This document shows, piece by piece, positions 38,599 through 47,545 of a DNA stretch of 64,000 nt. Location of the stretch: the NCBI GenBank assembly GCA_017860615.1, contig JAGDMU010000001.1:1-64000 (forward strand), in the 5' to 3' direction. The position numbers and the translations under genes were made by a program. Each line of letters begins with the position of its first letter. Position 1 is the stretch's first letter. The DNA comes from Pseudomonadota bacterium (GTDB taxonomy: Bacteria > Campylobacterota > Campylobacteria > Campylobacterales > Sulfurospirillaceae). The notes beneath the pieces were generated by a model. The model had not been told where the DNA came from. It saw only the letters and a list, made by a program, of their open reading frames with translations, and did not search any database.

Positions 38599-38604
38599 GA
38601 AAGA

Positions 38605-39822
38605 TTAACCTTCTTTGAGTTTAAGCGTAAATTTTGCACCTGTTGCAGTGTTTGAAGCTAAAATTTCGCCACCACAGTGTTCTTCAATAATGGTCTTGGA
38701 CATATAAAGCCCCAATCCTGTACCATTTTTTTCGCTTTTTGTTGAGAAATAAGGCTCAAAAATATGCGGTAAAACATGCTTTGGTATGCCTCCCGCATTG
38801 TCTTCAATACTGATGGTTTGCCAATGCTCTTCCTCTTCAATGGTAATGATAATCTGCGCATTGTGTATTTCACGCTCTTTGATAACATCTTCTGCATTTT
38901 TGAGAATATTGAGGATGACTTGAGTGACTTCATTAGCATAAGTAAAAATTTCGCGTGTTGCGTGTGTTTCAATTTTAATGGTAATCCCGTTGATTTCTAA
39001 AGCTTTACCGATAATTTCAAGGGTTCGATTAACCAGTTGGGAGAGCGTAACACTCTCTTTTTGCTTGTTGGGTTTAAAGAAGTTACGAAAATCATCAATG
39101 GTATGGGTCAGGAATTGAACGTACGATTCGATTTTACTCATTGCTTCACTGATAAAGCGTTTGCTCTCTTCTTGCCCTTCAGGTGTTGAATAGTCAAAAC
39201 GGTTCAGTGTGGTTTTGAGTTTAATAGAAGCAGAAACGGCTGAGATAGAGCCTAAAGGCTGACGCCATTGGTGGGCAATCATGCTGATCATTTCGCCCAT
39301 TTGTGCCAGACGTGATTGTTGCAAGATATGCTGATCTTTCTCTCTGTTTTTAGAGACTTCTTCGTCAATACGGCGCTCTAAAGTTTGGTTGATTTCGATG
39401 AGTTCAAGATGGTTTTTGCAGGCATGTACGGCATTTTCAAGCTTCGATGCAAAAGAAGAGATAATGGCTTTAATCAGCTCTAACTCTTCATGTGTCGCTT
39501 GAAATACAAAGACGATCCAGTCTTCTCCAATTTTTATATGTAAAAGGTGTTTGTCACTCTTCTCATCATAGGTGATTGCTTCATTTTGCATGGAAGAAGT
39601 AGGGATGCAAAAAAGCTCTTGAAAGGCTTTTTTGCCATGCAAACAGAGCTGTTTATAACTGTGAGTGTGTTTGTCATATTCCCAATAAATAGAAGCCAGC
39701 GTACCTGTTTTACGCGAAAAAACTTTTAAAAAGTGCTTGACCATCTCTTCAAGTTGGAGTGATGTACCGATAGCGCTAACGCACTCAAAAGTAATGAGAA
39801 GTTGTTCGTTGAGTTGTTGCAT
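38605..39822 (-). CDS. Cytoplasmic histidine kinase with GAF-like sensor
   Basis: A 405-residue soluble kinase. About residues 1-140 look like a GAF-type domain (FECVSAIGTSLQLEEMVKHF). A short coiled coil leads to His184 in ISMIAHQWRQPLGSI and an ATPase domain with NILKNAEDVI, IEDNAGGIP and NGTGLGLYM. The core is strikingly like that of the next gene. The ATG at 39822 follows GAGGGGGTCTTTG; a GTG six codons earlier is possible. It lies 6 bases before the Cache kinase gene and about 100 after the FIST gene. Confidence 0.88.
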   Translation of the reverse strand: MQQLNEQLLITFECVSAIGTSLQLEEMVKHFLKVFSRKTGTLASIYWEYDKHTHSYKQLCLHGKKAFQELFCIPTSSMQNEAITYDEKSDKHLLHIKIGEDWIVFVFQATHEELELIKAIISSFASKLENAVHACKNHLELIEINQTLERRIDEEVSKNREKDQHILQQSRLAQMGEMISMIAHQWRQPLGSISAVSASIKLKTTLNRFDYSTPEGQEESKRFISEAMSKIESYVQFLTHTIDDFRNFFKPNKQKESVTLSQLVNRTLEIIGKALEINGITIKIETHATREIFTYANEVTQVILNILKNAEDVIKEREIHNAQIIITIEEEEHWQTISIEDNAGGIPKHVLPHIFEPYFSTKSEKNGTGLGLYMSKTIIEEHCGGEILASNTATGAKFTLKLKEG

Positions 39823-39923
39823 CAAAGACCCCCTCGACACAGAGTAAATAAAGAATAACGCGAATGATTAATGAAGGGTAAGATACCATAAAGATACTGA
39901 TATACGCAAGGCATAGAAGTTTT

Positions 39924-40979
39924 TTAGAGTGTACCAACAACGCAGGTGTTATTGTAAAATTCAATACCCTCTTGGTTGGCGTTGGCGATTTCTCCAAGGC
40001 TTAACATTCCCCAAACAACAGTCTTAGGAGGGTAGGCATTGGTTATGGCTTGAATCTCGTGTTTAAATAATCTATCTAACAAGAAGAAACGTGAAATGCA
40101 ATCAATCAATAATGCCGATTGGATGGTTTCTCCTTCCATATCGGCACGTGAAATTTGAGCCGCTTCTTTGGCCGCTTCAATAAGTTCATCATTTTCGCTT
40201 TTGAGAATGGATAACACAGAGTTCTCATCCAGCTTTCCAACTAAGACAATATTGGAGCCATTGGTTGTGACAGGTTCTCTGACTAAAAAATCTTTGTTAT
40301 AACGTACAATGCCGAGCGGATAGCGTTGGGAAATTTTAAAAAACGGCGTACTTTCAAAGCGCAAATCGCTGTCTTTTTCGATAGCTTCTTTATATACACC
40401 AAAGGCATCATGATAGTTGATCTTTTCTAAACAATTTCCTTGGCATGAAGTGGCTATAAAAGGACCTACGAGAGGTTTCCATCCATGTTTTACCCCTAAT
40501 CCTATAGGGCTAACAGATGTGACGATAATGGCAGCATTCATGTAAAAACGATACATATCCAAAATCACGGGTTCTTGAATGAGGTTTGTTTTGCCAGCTC
40601 CTCCGCCGATAAGCTTTGTTTTTTCGGGTAAAAGTGAGTAAAACTCTTCTAAAAAATCATCAATCTGCGTTGAAAAGCCATCGACGATTGTTAAAATAGA
40701 GTTGATCTCTTGAGTGGGATGAAATTGGTGTGGTGTATCCATATCAATAATATGCATCGTAGATGTAGGGTTTAGTTTTGCAGCAATGATACCCTTTTTA
40801 TAGGTTTTACCTTTAAAAATAATCCTTGGAAAAATAGCACCACACACGTTTACATCGTCTCGTTTAGGTATCTCTAAAAAAGGGGTTTCTTCGGCAATCA
40901 GCAGGAGGTAGGAAGCACCTTTTTTAAGCTTTATTTGTAAATCATCTGTGTGCTTAAAAAAAGAGATACGTTCAAACAT
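39924..40979 (-). CDS. FIST-domain signal sensor protein
   Basis: A 351-residue cytoplasmic protein matching the FIST N and C sensory domains, which are thought to bind small ligands such as amino acids. Supporting segments are ILTIVDGFSTQIDDFLEEFYSLLP and LIGGGAGKTNLIQEPV in the N part, and GVKHGWKPLVGPFIATSC and AFGVYKEAIEKDS in the C part. FIST proteins are usually encoded beside histidine kinases or cyclic-di-GMP proteins, as here. It is first in the minus-strand island. The ligand is unknown. Confidence 0.83.
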   Translation of the reverse strand: MFERISFFKHTDDLQIKLKKGASYLLLIAEETPFLEIPKRDDVNVCGAIFPRIIFKGKTYKKGIIAAKLNPTSTMHIIDMDTPHQFHPTQEINSILTIVDGFSTQIDDFLEEFYSLLPEKTKLIGGGAGKTNLIQEPVILDMYRFYMNAAIIVTSVSPIGLGVKHGWKPLVGPFIATSCQGNCLEKINYHDAFGVYKEAIEKDSDLRFESTPFFKISQRYPLGIVRYNKDFLVREPVTTNGSNIVLVGKLDENSVLSILKSENDELIEAAKEAAQISRADMEGETIQSALLIDCISRFFLLDRLFKHEIQAITNAYPPKTVVWGMLSLGEIANANQEGIEFYNNTCVVGTL

Positions 40980-41050
40980 CGCTTTCTCCCAAATTTTTCT
41001 TGGGCATATTTTATAGTATAAGTGTGATAAACGCGTTGCAAAATAGACGT

Positions 41051-41530
41051 TTAAATTTTTGTGAGTACCTCACAGGTAGCATGAGACGCTTGTATCAGCA
41101 CATCAGGTGTAAGGCAGAGTTGAATACCACGAAGACCTGCACTTACGTAAACTTTTTCATGCTCTTTGATGGAAGCATCGATAAATGTAGGATAAATTTT
41201 TTTCATCGCAAGCGGTGAACAACCCCCTCGAATGTAACCCGTAAGCCCTAAGAGTTCCTTAACCGCAACCAATTCACAACGTTTGACTTTGGCAATACGA
41301 GCCAGTGCTTTAAGGTCGATTTCTGCTGCCGCTGGAATACATGCAACCACAATATGTTTGGCATCATCCCTTGCTACCAGTGTTTTAAAGACACATGATG
41401 CATCAACCCCAAGAGATTTGGCAGCGTGGATAGCACTAAGATCATCTTCATCAACTTCATACGATGTCATTTCATAAGAGAGTTTGAGCGTGTCCAAAAA
41501 ACGCGCAGCATTGGTCTTTTTAAGGCTCAT
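41051..41530 (-). CDS. ybaK: Cys-tRNA(Pro)/Cys-tRNA(Cys) deacylase YbaK
   Basis: Editing enzyme that hydrolyses Cys-tRNA(Pro). The 159 residues match YbaK/EbsC: ARFLDTLKLSYEMTSYEVDE, the catalytic Lys region VFKTLVARDD, and GYIRGGCSPLAMKK. It overlaps the upstream membrane-protein gene by 4 bases (ATGA). Confidence 0.93.
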   Translation of the reverse strand: MSLKKTNAARFLDTLKLSYEMTSYEVDEDDLSAIHAAKSLGVDASCVFKTLVARDDAKHIVVACIPAAAEIDLKALARIAKVKRCELVAVKELLGLTGYIRGGCSPLAMKKIYPTFIDASIKEHEKVYVSAGLRGIQLCLTPDVLIQASHATCEVLTKI

Positions 41531-42141
41531 TTTTCGACCTTTTTGTAAGTGGTTTTGATACCTAAAAGGTTGTTTTCAATGGTTTTGTCATCTTTGATAT
41601 AAAACATAATGCCAGTGTTGGTTGCTGGATCTATGACATTCACTTTCGTGTCATCAATATCATACTTCACAATCGTTGAAAGGTTGTTCGCTTGAAATTT
41701 ATCTTTAGCAAACTCAATATCACCCACAGGTAAAAAGATATTTTTACCCTGAGGTCGCCATTTTCCGATGAGAGGATTAGGCGTTTCATGCAATGCGATT
41801 GCTACCACAACAGCACTAATAAGAATCACAGCCATACCTATAAGGATTTTTGGGTGATGTTTTGGATTCCAATCGCGCTCTTTCATGCATTGGCGCATTC
41901 TTTCTAAAACAGATTCTCTTGAAGCATTGTTTTTAGGAGTTGTTTGTGATTCTTCATGGGTATTGAGATGGTCGATAAAGTGCTCTTCCATTTCTAGTTG
42001 ACGAAAAAATTCATCTTCATCTTCTTGATTTAAAGGGTCTTTGAGGACTTTTTTTTTGTTTTTAAGCAGTTTGTCTGGATCCATATAATCAAGTGTCTCA
42101 TCGGGTTTAATTTCAAAAAATTTCATAAATTTAGAAAACAT
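41527..42141 (-). CDS. Single-pass membrane protein, hypothetical (paralogue A)
   Basis: A 204-residue protein of no family known to me. The first about 105 residues are charged and cytoplasmic, with a lysine- and aspartate-rich stretch; one helix follows at about 108-126 (ILIGMAVILISAVVVAIAL). The exported domain starts NPLIGKWRPQ and ends NNLLGIKTTYKKVEK. This last domain resembles that of the divergent gene at 42303. It overlaps ybaK by 4 bases. Confidence 0.7.
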   Translation of the reverse strand: MFSKFMKFFEIKPDETLDYMDPDKLLKNKKKVLKDPLNQEDEDEFFRQLEMEEHFIDHLNTHEESQTTPKNNASRESVLERMRQCMKERDWNPKHHPKILIGMAVILISAVVVAIALHETPNPLIGKWRPQGKNIFLPVGDIEFAKDKFQANNLSTIVKYDIDDTKVNVIDPATNTGIMFYIKDDKTIENNLLGIKTTYKKVEK

Positions 42142-42302
42142 AGTCTGCCTTGTGTCATAAGTTCTAATCTTAAAAATTATAGCATTTGAAACTTTTAATG
42201 ACGATGAGAAGGGCTAAAAGTGCTTATATGCCAGACAAAATAGTAAGATTATTTCAAAGTGCTATAATGATGATACTGTAATACACTAGAATAAGGGATT
42301 GA

Positions 42303-42761
42303 ATGCTTCAAAACGAGTTAGCTAAAAAAAAGAGCAGAGCGAATACAATGCGCTCGACCCGCTCAAAAACAACGGCAAAAAAGACAACTCCCAAACCCAA
42401 GAGTGGAGGTTCAAAAAGCCCTAAGCACCGATCATTGCTCTTAAATCTCTTAGCAAGCTGTGTGGTTCTTTTCTTTGTAGGTTTTGGTATCAAATATGCA
42501 ATTGACCATACGATCAACTATAACCCTCTTTTAGGTAAATGGAGAGCACAAACGGTTTTGGGTATTATGGAAATAGAGTTTGACCGTGCTTCCATGTCCT
42601 CTTTTGGTACTAAAAACCCTGTTACGTACGATGTTTCAGAAAATAAAGTCATCGTCATGGACGATACCATCAAAGTCGGCAGCACGTACAAAATCGTTGA
42701 TGAAAACACTATTTCTTCCGAAGCTGGTGGTTTTAAAACGGTTTACAAACGAGTCAAGTAA
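42303..42761 (+). CDS. Single-pass membrane protein, hypothetical (paralogue B)
   Basis: A 152-residue protein: a very basic N-terminal 40 residues (KTTAKKTTPKPKSGGSKSPK), one helix at about 48-70, then a small exported domain NPLLGKWRAQ to GGFKTVYKRVK. That domain aligns by eye with the end of paralogue A (GKWR, an IEF strand, NKVxVxD and a final KTxYK). The basic tail could contact nucleic acid or phospholipid heads. Start ATG follows AAGGGATTGA. Function unknown. Confidence 0.7.
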   Translation: MLQNELAKKKSRANTMRSTRSKTTAKKTTPKPKSGGSKSPKHRSLLLNLLASCVVLFFVGFGIKYAIDHTINYNPLLGKWRAQTVLGIMEIEFDRASMSSFGTKNPVTYDVSENKVIVMDDTIKVGSTYKIVDENTISSEAGGFKTVYKRVK

Positions 42762-42802
42762 ATAACTCTATAGACGCAATTAAGAAAAGTAAGGTATTTG
42801 AA

Positions 42803-43180
42803 ATGCATCATAAAGAACATAAGACGCTTGATTTATTAGGACAATTTTCCCAAAAAAATCAAAAAATGAACCATGTAACAGAAGATAAAGAGAAGATTTT
42901 ATTTATGGAATTAGGGCAATTGATCTCATCAGCAGATAAAAGAGGAAGTGATAGTAATGCTACGTTTGGAATACCACATTTTATTTGGTATCTTGTTATG
43001 GCAGGTATGTTTTTTTATCTCATCAAAGAAATCTTTTTTCTAAATCAAATAAATGACGTATCAGGTGTTGTATCAACCATCCATAAAGGTGTCACCGAAG
43101 GAACACATAAAGTTGCTGAAGAGATGGAAGAAATAAAAAGTACAGCCCATAAAGCTTTAGAAAATGCTAAAAAAGAATAA
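42803..43180 (+). CDS. Small membrane protein, hypothetical
   Basis: A 125-residue protein with no recognised family. Residues 1-50 are hydrophilic, one helix lies at about 55-73 (FIWYLVMAGMFFYLIKEIFF) and the C-terminal 45 residues form a charged amphipathic helix with KGVTEGTHKVAEEMEEIKST. The start has AAGGTATTTGAA. It lies 41 bases after paralogue B and may be in the same transcript. Confidence 0.6.
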   Translation: MHHKEHKTLDLLGQFSQKNQKMNHVTEDKEKILFMELGQLISSADKRGSDSNATFGIPHFIWYLVMAGMFFYLIKEIFFLNQINDVSGVVSTIHKGVTEGTHKVAEEMEEIKSTAHKALENAKKE

Positions 43181-43382
43181 AAATAAATAGAGTGTGAATT
43201 GGAAAGACACACTAAATGGCTGAGAATCTTTTGATATCGACATTTACAATAATGTACTAATAATATAGGTAGAGAATCCAAACACACTATAGTCTTGTTC
43301 AATGTGAGAAAGAAACACAAAAAGGAATTGATAAAATTTGAAAGTATAAAATATGGATTTGAAGGATTTGAAAGAAAATATA

Positions 43383-43458
<76 letters not shown>

Positions 43459-43475
43459 ACGGAAGATGTAAAAGG

Positions 43476-43550
43476 TGGATGGGGTAAAGGGATTCGAACC
43501 CCTGAATGACTGGACCAAAACCAGTTGCCTTACCGCTTGGCTATACCCCA
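43476..43550 (-). tRNA. tRNA-Gln (anticodon TTG)
   Basis: The minus strand gives a 75-base cloverleaf with acceptor stem TGGGGTA and TACCCCA, an anticodon loop with TTG, T arm GGGGTTCGAATCCC and an encoded CCA. The discriminator base reads T. It lies 17 bases upstream of the initiator tRNA, so the two are probably co-transcribed. Confidence 0.92.
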
Positions 43551-43641
43551 ATGCCTTTAACGAGGTGAAATTATAGTCACTTTTAATTTGTTTGTCAAGG
43601 GGAATTTACTATAATCGATTAAATTTATTTTTGGAGCGAAA

Positions 43642-44664
43642 ATGCCTATTCAAAGAGTCAAACAAGCGATAGAAGATATTAAGCATGGCAAGATGGTAAT
43701 GATGGTTGATGATGAGGATCGAGAGAACGAGGGAGACCTTGTTTATGCTGCAACATTCTCTACTCCTGAAAAGGTTAATTTTATGGCTTCAGAAGCCAAA
43801 GGTTTGATTTGTGTTTCACTTAATGAAGAGATCGCGAGACGTCTTGATCTGACACCTATGGTGAAAAACAATGACTCTCAACATGAAACAGCATTTACCG
43901 TTTCAGTTGATGCACGTGTTTGCGCTACAGGTATTTCAGCATATGAGCGTGATATTACCATCAAAATTCTCGCTGACTCTCTAAGCCGCCCATCAGAACT
44001 TGTAAAACCAGGTCATATCTTCCCTCTAATAGCCCGTAAAGGCGGAACACTGGTTCGTACAGGACATACAGAGGGTTCCGTTGACCTTTGCCGTTTAGCA
44101 GGCCTTTGTGAAGTTTCTGTGATCTGTGAAGTGATGAAAGAAGATGGACACATGGCACGCCGTGATGATCTTGACCTTTTTTGTAAAAAACATGATATTA
44201 ATATAGTATACATCTCAGACATCGTAGCGTATCGTATGCAGTCTGAGTCATTGGTGCGCGAAGTAGCTTCGGGTCTTGTAGAATTTTTTGGCACAGAAGC
44301 GCGTAAGATTGACATGGTCGACCATGAAGGAAATCACCACATTGTTTACGCATTTGGTGAAATCGGTAAAACCAGTGCAGTGAAGTTTCACCACATTTTA
44401 CCCGACAATGAGCTTTTAGCCAATGAGAAAAAATTTCAAGGTGTCTTAAAAGCGATTGAGTATCTTAAACAAAACAACGGCATTTTTGTCTTTATCGACA
44501 ATGAATATACCACCAATCAAGAACTGAGAGAGTTTGGTATTGGTGCGCAAATCCTCAAAAAACTGGGCATTGAGAACATCAACTTGCTTTCAACAACTAA
44601 GCGCAAAGACTATGTGGGCTTGTCAGGTTTTGGACTTAATATTCACCAAGAGATTGTATTGTAA
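43642..44664 (+). CDS. ribBA: 3,4-dihydroxy-2-butanone 4-phosphate synthase with degenerate RibA-like domain
   Basis: Makes the four-carbon precursor of riboflavin from ribulose 5-phosphate. The N-terminal domain (about 1-200) is intact, with DDEDRENEGDLVYAA and RTGHTEGSVDLCRLAG. The C-terminal domain (about 205-340) has the position of GTP cyclohydrolase II but lacks its zinc-binding cysteines and the GECLTGD-type motif, so it is probably not catalytic. This matches what is known in Helicobacter and Campylobacter, which have a separate RibA. It heads a transcript with the antiporter gene. Confidence 0.92.
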   Translation: MPIQRVKQAIEDIKHGKMVMMVDDEDRENEGDLVYAATFSTPEKVNFMASEAKGLICVSLNEEIARRLDLTPMVKNNDSQHETAFTVSVDARVCATGISAYERDITIKILADSLSRPSELVKPGHIFPLIARKGGTLVRTGHTEGSVDLCRLAGLCEVSVICEVMKEDGHMARRDDLDLFCKKHDINIVYISDIVAYRMQSESLVREVASGLVEFFGTEARKIDMVDHEGNHHIVYAFGEIGKTSAVKFHHILPDNELLANEKKFQGVLKAIEYLKQNNGIFVFIDNEYTTNQELREFGIGAQILKKLGIENINLLSTTKRKDYVGLSGFGLNIHQEIVL

Positions 44665-44688
44665 ATATTCATATGGAAAAGGGTGTGC

Positions 44689-46383
44689 ATGGATTTTTTC
44701 TTACTCTCCGCACTGGTACTTTTAGCAGTAACCGCGATTATGGTGACTATCTCCAAGCACATGGGGCTTGGCTCTATTTTGGGACTGCTTATTGCGGGTA
44801 TCATTGTAGGTCCTAACACCCCTGGTCCTATTGTTACCAGTGAAGTTGAAACGTTACGCCATTTCACTGAATTTGGTGTTGTACTGTTGTTATTTATTAT
44901 CGGCCTTGAGATGCAACCTTCCAAACTTTGGTCGATGCGAAAAGAGGTTTTTGGATTAGGTTCTCTTCAAGTCATTGCTTCGGGTGTTGTCCTTGGTTTT
45001 TACATGAATTTTTTTGTAGAGAGCCTAGGTGTGGCAATGCTCATAGGCTTTACACTGGCGCTTTCTTCCACAGCCCTTGTAATGCAACTGTTACAAGAAA
45101 AGGGAAAACTCAATACCGAACATGGTAAAAATGCTTTTGCCATTTTACTGCTTCAAGACTTAGCGGTTGTGCCTCTTTTAGCCGTTCTCCCTTGGCTCTC
45201 AACCCAAGAACAAAGCACAGATGTTTCTTGGATTGAGTCCTTGATAACGGTTGTTGCCATGTTTGCACTTTTAATTGCATTTGGTCGTTATATCATTCCA
45301 AAAGCGCTTGATAAAGTGGCTAAACAGCGCAATAAAGATGCCTTTTTACTTCTAACACTGCTCAGTGTTGTGCTATCTGCTTATCTGATGGATCATGCAG
45401 GGCTTTCGATGGCTCTGGGTGCTTTTTTAATGGGTATGTTTCTCTCCACTTCGCGTTATAGCTTCCAGATAGAGTCCAGCCTTGAACCTTTTAAAGGTAT
45501 CTTGATGAGCCTTTTCTTTATTGCGGTTGGTATGTCGATTGATTTTAATGCCATTTTCAAAAATCCTTGGATTTTTAGTACGCATATTGTTGTGATTTTA
45601 GTGCTAAAAGCGTTGGTTGTATTTGTGTTAGTTCTTCTCTTTGGGGGCAATAAAAGCGGTGCGATCAAATTGGCGTTTTTACTCAATCAAAGTGGTGAGT
45701 TTGGTTTTGTGCTCTTTGGTGCGGCAAAAGCCCTTGGCATCATCGATGATAATCTCTTTGTTGTGGGTATCGGAGTGATCTCCATTAGTATGCTTGTAAC
45801 CCCTGTACTCTACAGTTTTGGCTGTACTATTGCGAACAAACTTGCCAATCTCTCTCAATTTTCTTACTTCAATACAGAAAATGCGAGTATGGAGCAAAAG
45901 GTTGTGGTTGCAGGCTATGGAAGTACGGGAAAAGTCATTGCTAAGATGCTCAAAAACAGTGCGATTCCTTTTATGGTTTTTGATATTAACACCAACGAAG
46001 TAGCCCATGGTCGCAAAGAAGGTTTACCCGTCTTTTTTGGCGATATCACCGATATGAAACTACTCAGTACCATTAAGCTTGATCAAGCTTCAATGGTCAT
46101 TGTCTCAATCGACCATAGTCTGAATGCCATTAAAGTGGTTAAACATATCAAAGAAAACTATCCTCACATCAAGATTTTGGCACGTGCCTTAGATATCAAA
46201 GCGATGGATAAAATGCTCTATGCAGGAGCGAGTTGGGTCATCGCAGAAACGTTGGAAAGTAGTATTCGTACAGGTGAAGAGGCACTGAGTCAAATGGGTG
46301 TGCCCATGGATGAAATTGCGACATTGCTTGAAGCTTTGCGTAAAAATGAGTATGAACTCATCCGTGAAATGACCAAGGAGTGA
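44689..46383 (+). CDS. Kef-type monovalent cation:proton antiporter
   Basis: A 564-residue membrane protein. About residues 1-380 hold 12 or so helices of the CPA2 family, with GLLIAGIIVGPNTPGPI and LLLFIIGLEMQPSKLW. The C-terminal RCK/TrkA-N domain has VVVAGYGSTGKVIAKML, a nucleotide-binding motif. It resembles KefB/C, which exchange K+ for H+ under electrophile stress; no KefF/G partner is adjacent. The ATG at 44689 is preferred over a GTG two codons earlier. It overlaps the next ORF only if a GTG start is used. Confidence 0.9.
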   Translation: MDFFLLSALVLLAVTAIMVTISKHMGLGSILGLLIAGIIVGPNTPGPIVTSEVETLRHFTEFGVVLLLFIIGLEMQPSKLWSMRKEVFGLGSLQVIASGVVLGFYMNFFVESLGVAMLIGFTLALSSTALVMQLLQEKGKLNTEHGKNAFAILLLQDLAVVPLLAVLPWLSTQEQSTDVSWIESLITVVAMFALLIAFGRYIIPKALDKVAKQRNKDAFLLLTLLSVVLSAYLMDHAGLSMALGAFLMGMFLSTSRYSFQIESSLEPFKGILMSLFFIAVGMSIDFNAIFKNPWIFSTHIVVILVLKALVVFVLVLLFGGNKSGAIKLAFLLNQSGEFGFVLFGAAKALGIIDDNLFVVGIGVISISMLVTPVLYSFGCTIANKLANLSQFSYFNTENASMEQKVVVAGYGSTGKVIAKMLKNSAIPFMVFDINTNEVAHGRKEGLPVFFGDITDMKLLSTIKLDQASMVIVSIDHSLNAIKVVKHIKENYPHIKILARALDIKAMDKMLYAGASWVIAETLESSIRTGEEALSQMGVPMDEIATLLEALRKNEYELIREMTKE

Positions 46384-46385
46384 AA

Positions 46386-46871
46386 ATGAGTCGATTATCG
46401 ATTGTGTTAAGTACACTTATCGGCGCATGTATGTTAGTTGGCTGTGCGTCATCTGTACCACAAGAAAAACCTGTCGAGGCGAATAGTGTGGAAGCGGTAT
46501 CTGAAGTTGTTGTGCCAGCAACAAGGATACAAGAAGTCTATTGGAAACTTATTGGCGTGTCTGGGAAAGCGGTGATTGAAGATGCGAATGGACGCGAAGC
46601 CTACATTATTTTAAGAATTGAAGATCGCCGCTTACAAGGCTTTGGCGGGTGTAACATCTTGCTGGGAAGTTATGAATTAAATGAAGCAACTCATAAAGTG
46701 AAATTTTCACGTGTTGCTTCAACGATGATGGCGTGCCCAAGGCTACGCGATGAGTCAGAATTTTTCAAAGCTTTGGAAAAAGTCGAAGAGTACAGCATCG
46801 AAGAGGGTGTTTTATTACTGCAAAAAGAAGGAAAAACCGTAGCAACATTTGAGGCGGTATATCAGCCTTAA
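46386..46871 (+). CDS. META-domain lipoprotein
   Basis: A 161-residue exported lipoprotein. The signal ends in lipobox MLVGC and is followed by a Pro/Glu/Val linker. The C-terminal part (about 55-160) fits a META domain (HslJ-like): YWKLIGVSGKAV, LQGFGGCNILLGSYEL, ASTMMACPR and EFFKALEKVEEY. HslJ-type proteins are linked to envelope stress and antibiotic tolerance. Start ATG has AAGGAGTGAAA. Its end overlaps, tail to tail, the truncated kinase by 4 bases. Confidence 0.85.
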   Translation: MSRLSIVLSTLIGACMLVGCASSVPQEKPVEANSVEAVSEVVVPATRIQEVYWKLIGVSGKAVIEDANGREAYIILRIEDRRLQGFGGCNILLGSYELNEATHKVKFSRVASTMMACPRLRDESEFFKALEKVEEYSIEEGVLLLQKEGKTVATFEAVYQP

Positions 46872-47545
46872 GTTGCGACTTTTTGAGTGCAAAAAGCCTT
46901 TCGTATCTCAAGAAGCGTTTTGGTGTGTTCGCCTAACTCCTCAAGCTCATGTTGCGTCTCCAATGCATTGTATTCTGCAAGAAACAGTAGGTCTTCTATC
47001 AGTTTTTGAAGCGTTTGAATCTCCTCTAATTGTGTTTCCAAAATCGTTTTATACTCTTGCTCTGAGCGCTCTTTTCGCAGGGCTATCTCGATTTCTCCAC
47101 GCATAATGGTCAGAGGCGTGCGTAGTTCATGCGACGCATGGGTGTTAAACTCTTTGACACCATGAAACGCTTTTTCAAGGCGGTCAAGCATTTCATTAAA
47201 GGCAATGGCGAGGTGATTGATCTCATCATTGTAAGGACGTTGCTGTATGCGAAGTGAGAGGTTTTTAGGCGTAATGGTTTTAATCTCTTTGAGCATACTT
47301 TGAATGGGTTGAAAGTATTTTGTGACCAAAACATAGCCGCCAATACTGGATAACAGCAAGATAAAAGGGGTTAATATCCACATTCTCGATAAAAAATGTT
47401 CAACCATTTCATGCGTTTGGTGTGTTTCATAAAATTTTTCATTGAGGTGGTGCTCTATATTGAGGGAAAGTGCGTAGTTGAAACTCGCTAAAATAAGTGC
47501 TTGAATGAGCAAAAACCACAGCAATAATTTAATCTTAATCTGCAT
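46868..47545 (-). CDS. Truncated sensor histidine kinase lacking the ATPase domain
   Basis: A 225-residue protein with two membrane helices (about 6-26 and 57-75), a HAMP segment and a dimerisation domain with His139 in HASHELRTPLTIMRGE. The reading frame ends soon after the second dimerisation helix. The N, G1 and G2 boxes of an HATPase domain are missing, and the following DNA codes for the convergent META lipoprotein. No response regulator is adjacent. It may be a gene remnant or a non-autonomous phosphoacceptor. It overlaps the phosphoesterase gene by 11 bases. Confidence 0.75.
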   Translation of the reverse strand: MQIKIKLLLWFLLIQALILASFNYALSLNIEHHLNEKFYETHQTHEMVEHFLSRMWILTPFILLLSSIGGYVLVTKYFQPIQSMLKEIKTITPKNLSLRIQQRPYNDEINHLAIAFNEMLDRLEKAFHGVKEFNTHASHELRTPLTIMRGEIEIALRKERSEQEYKTILETQLEEIQTLQKLIEDLLFLAEYNALETQHELEELGEHTKTLLEIRKAFCTQKVAT

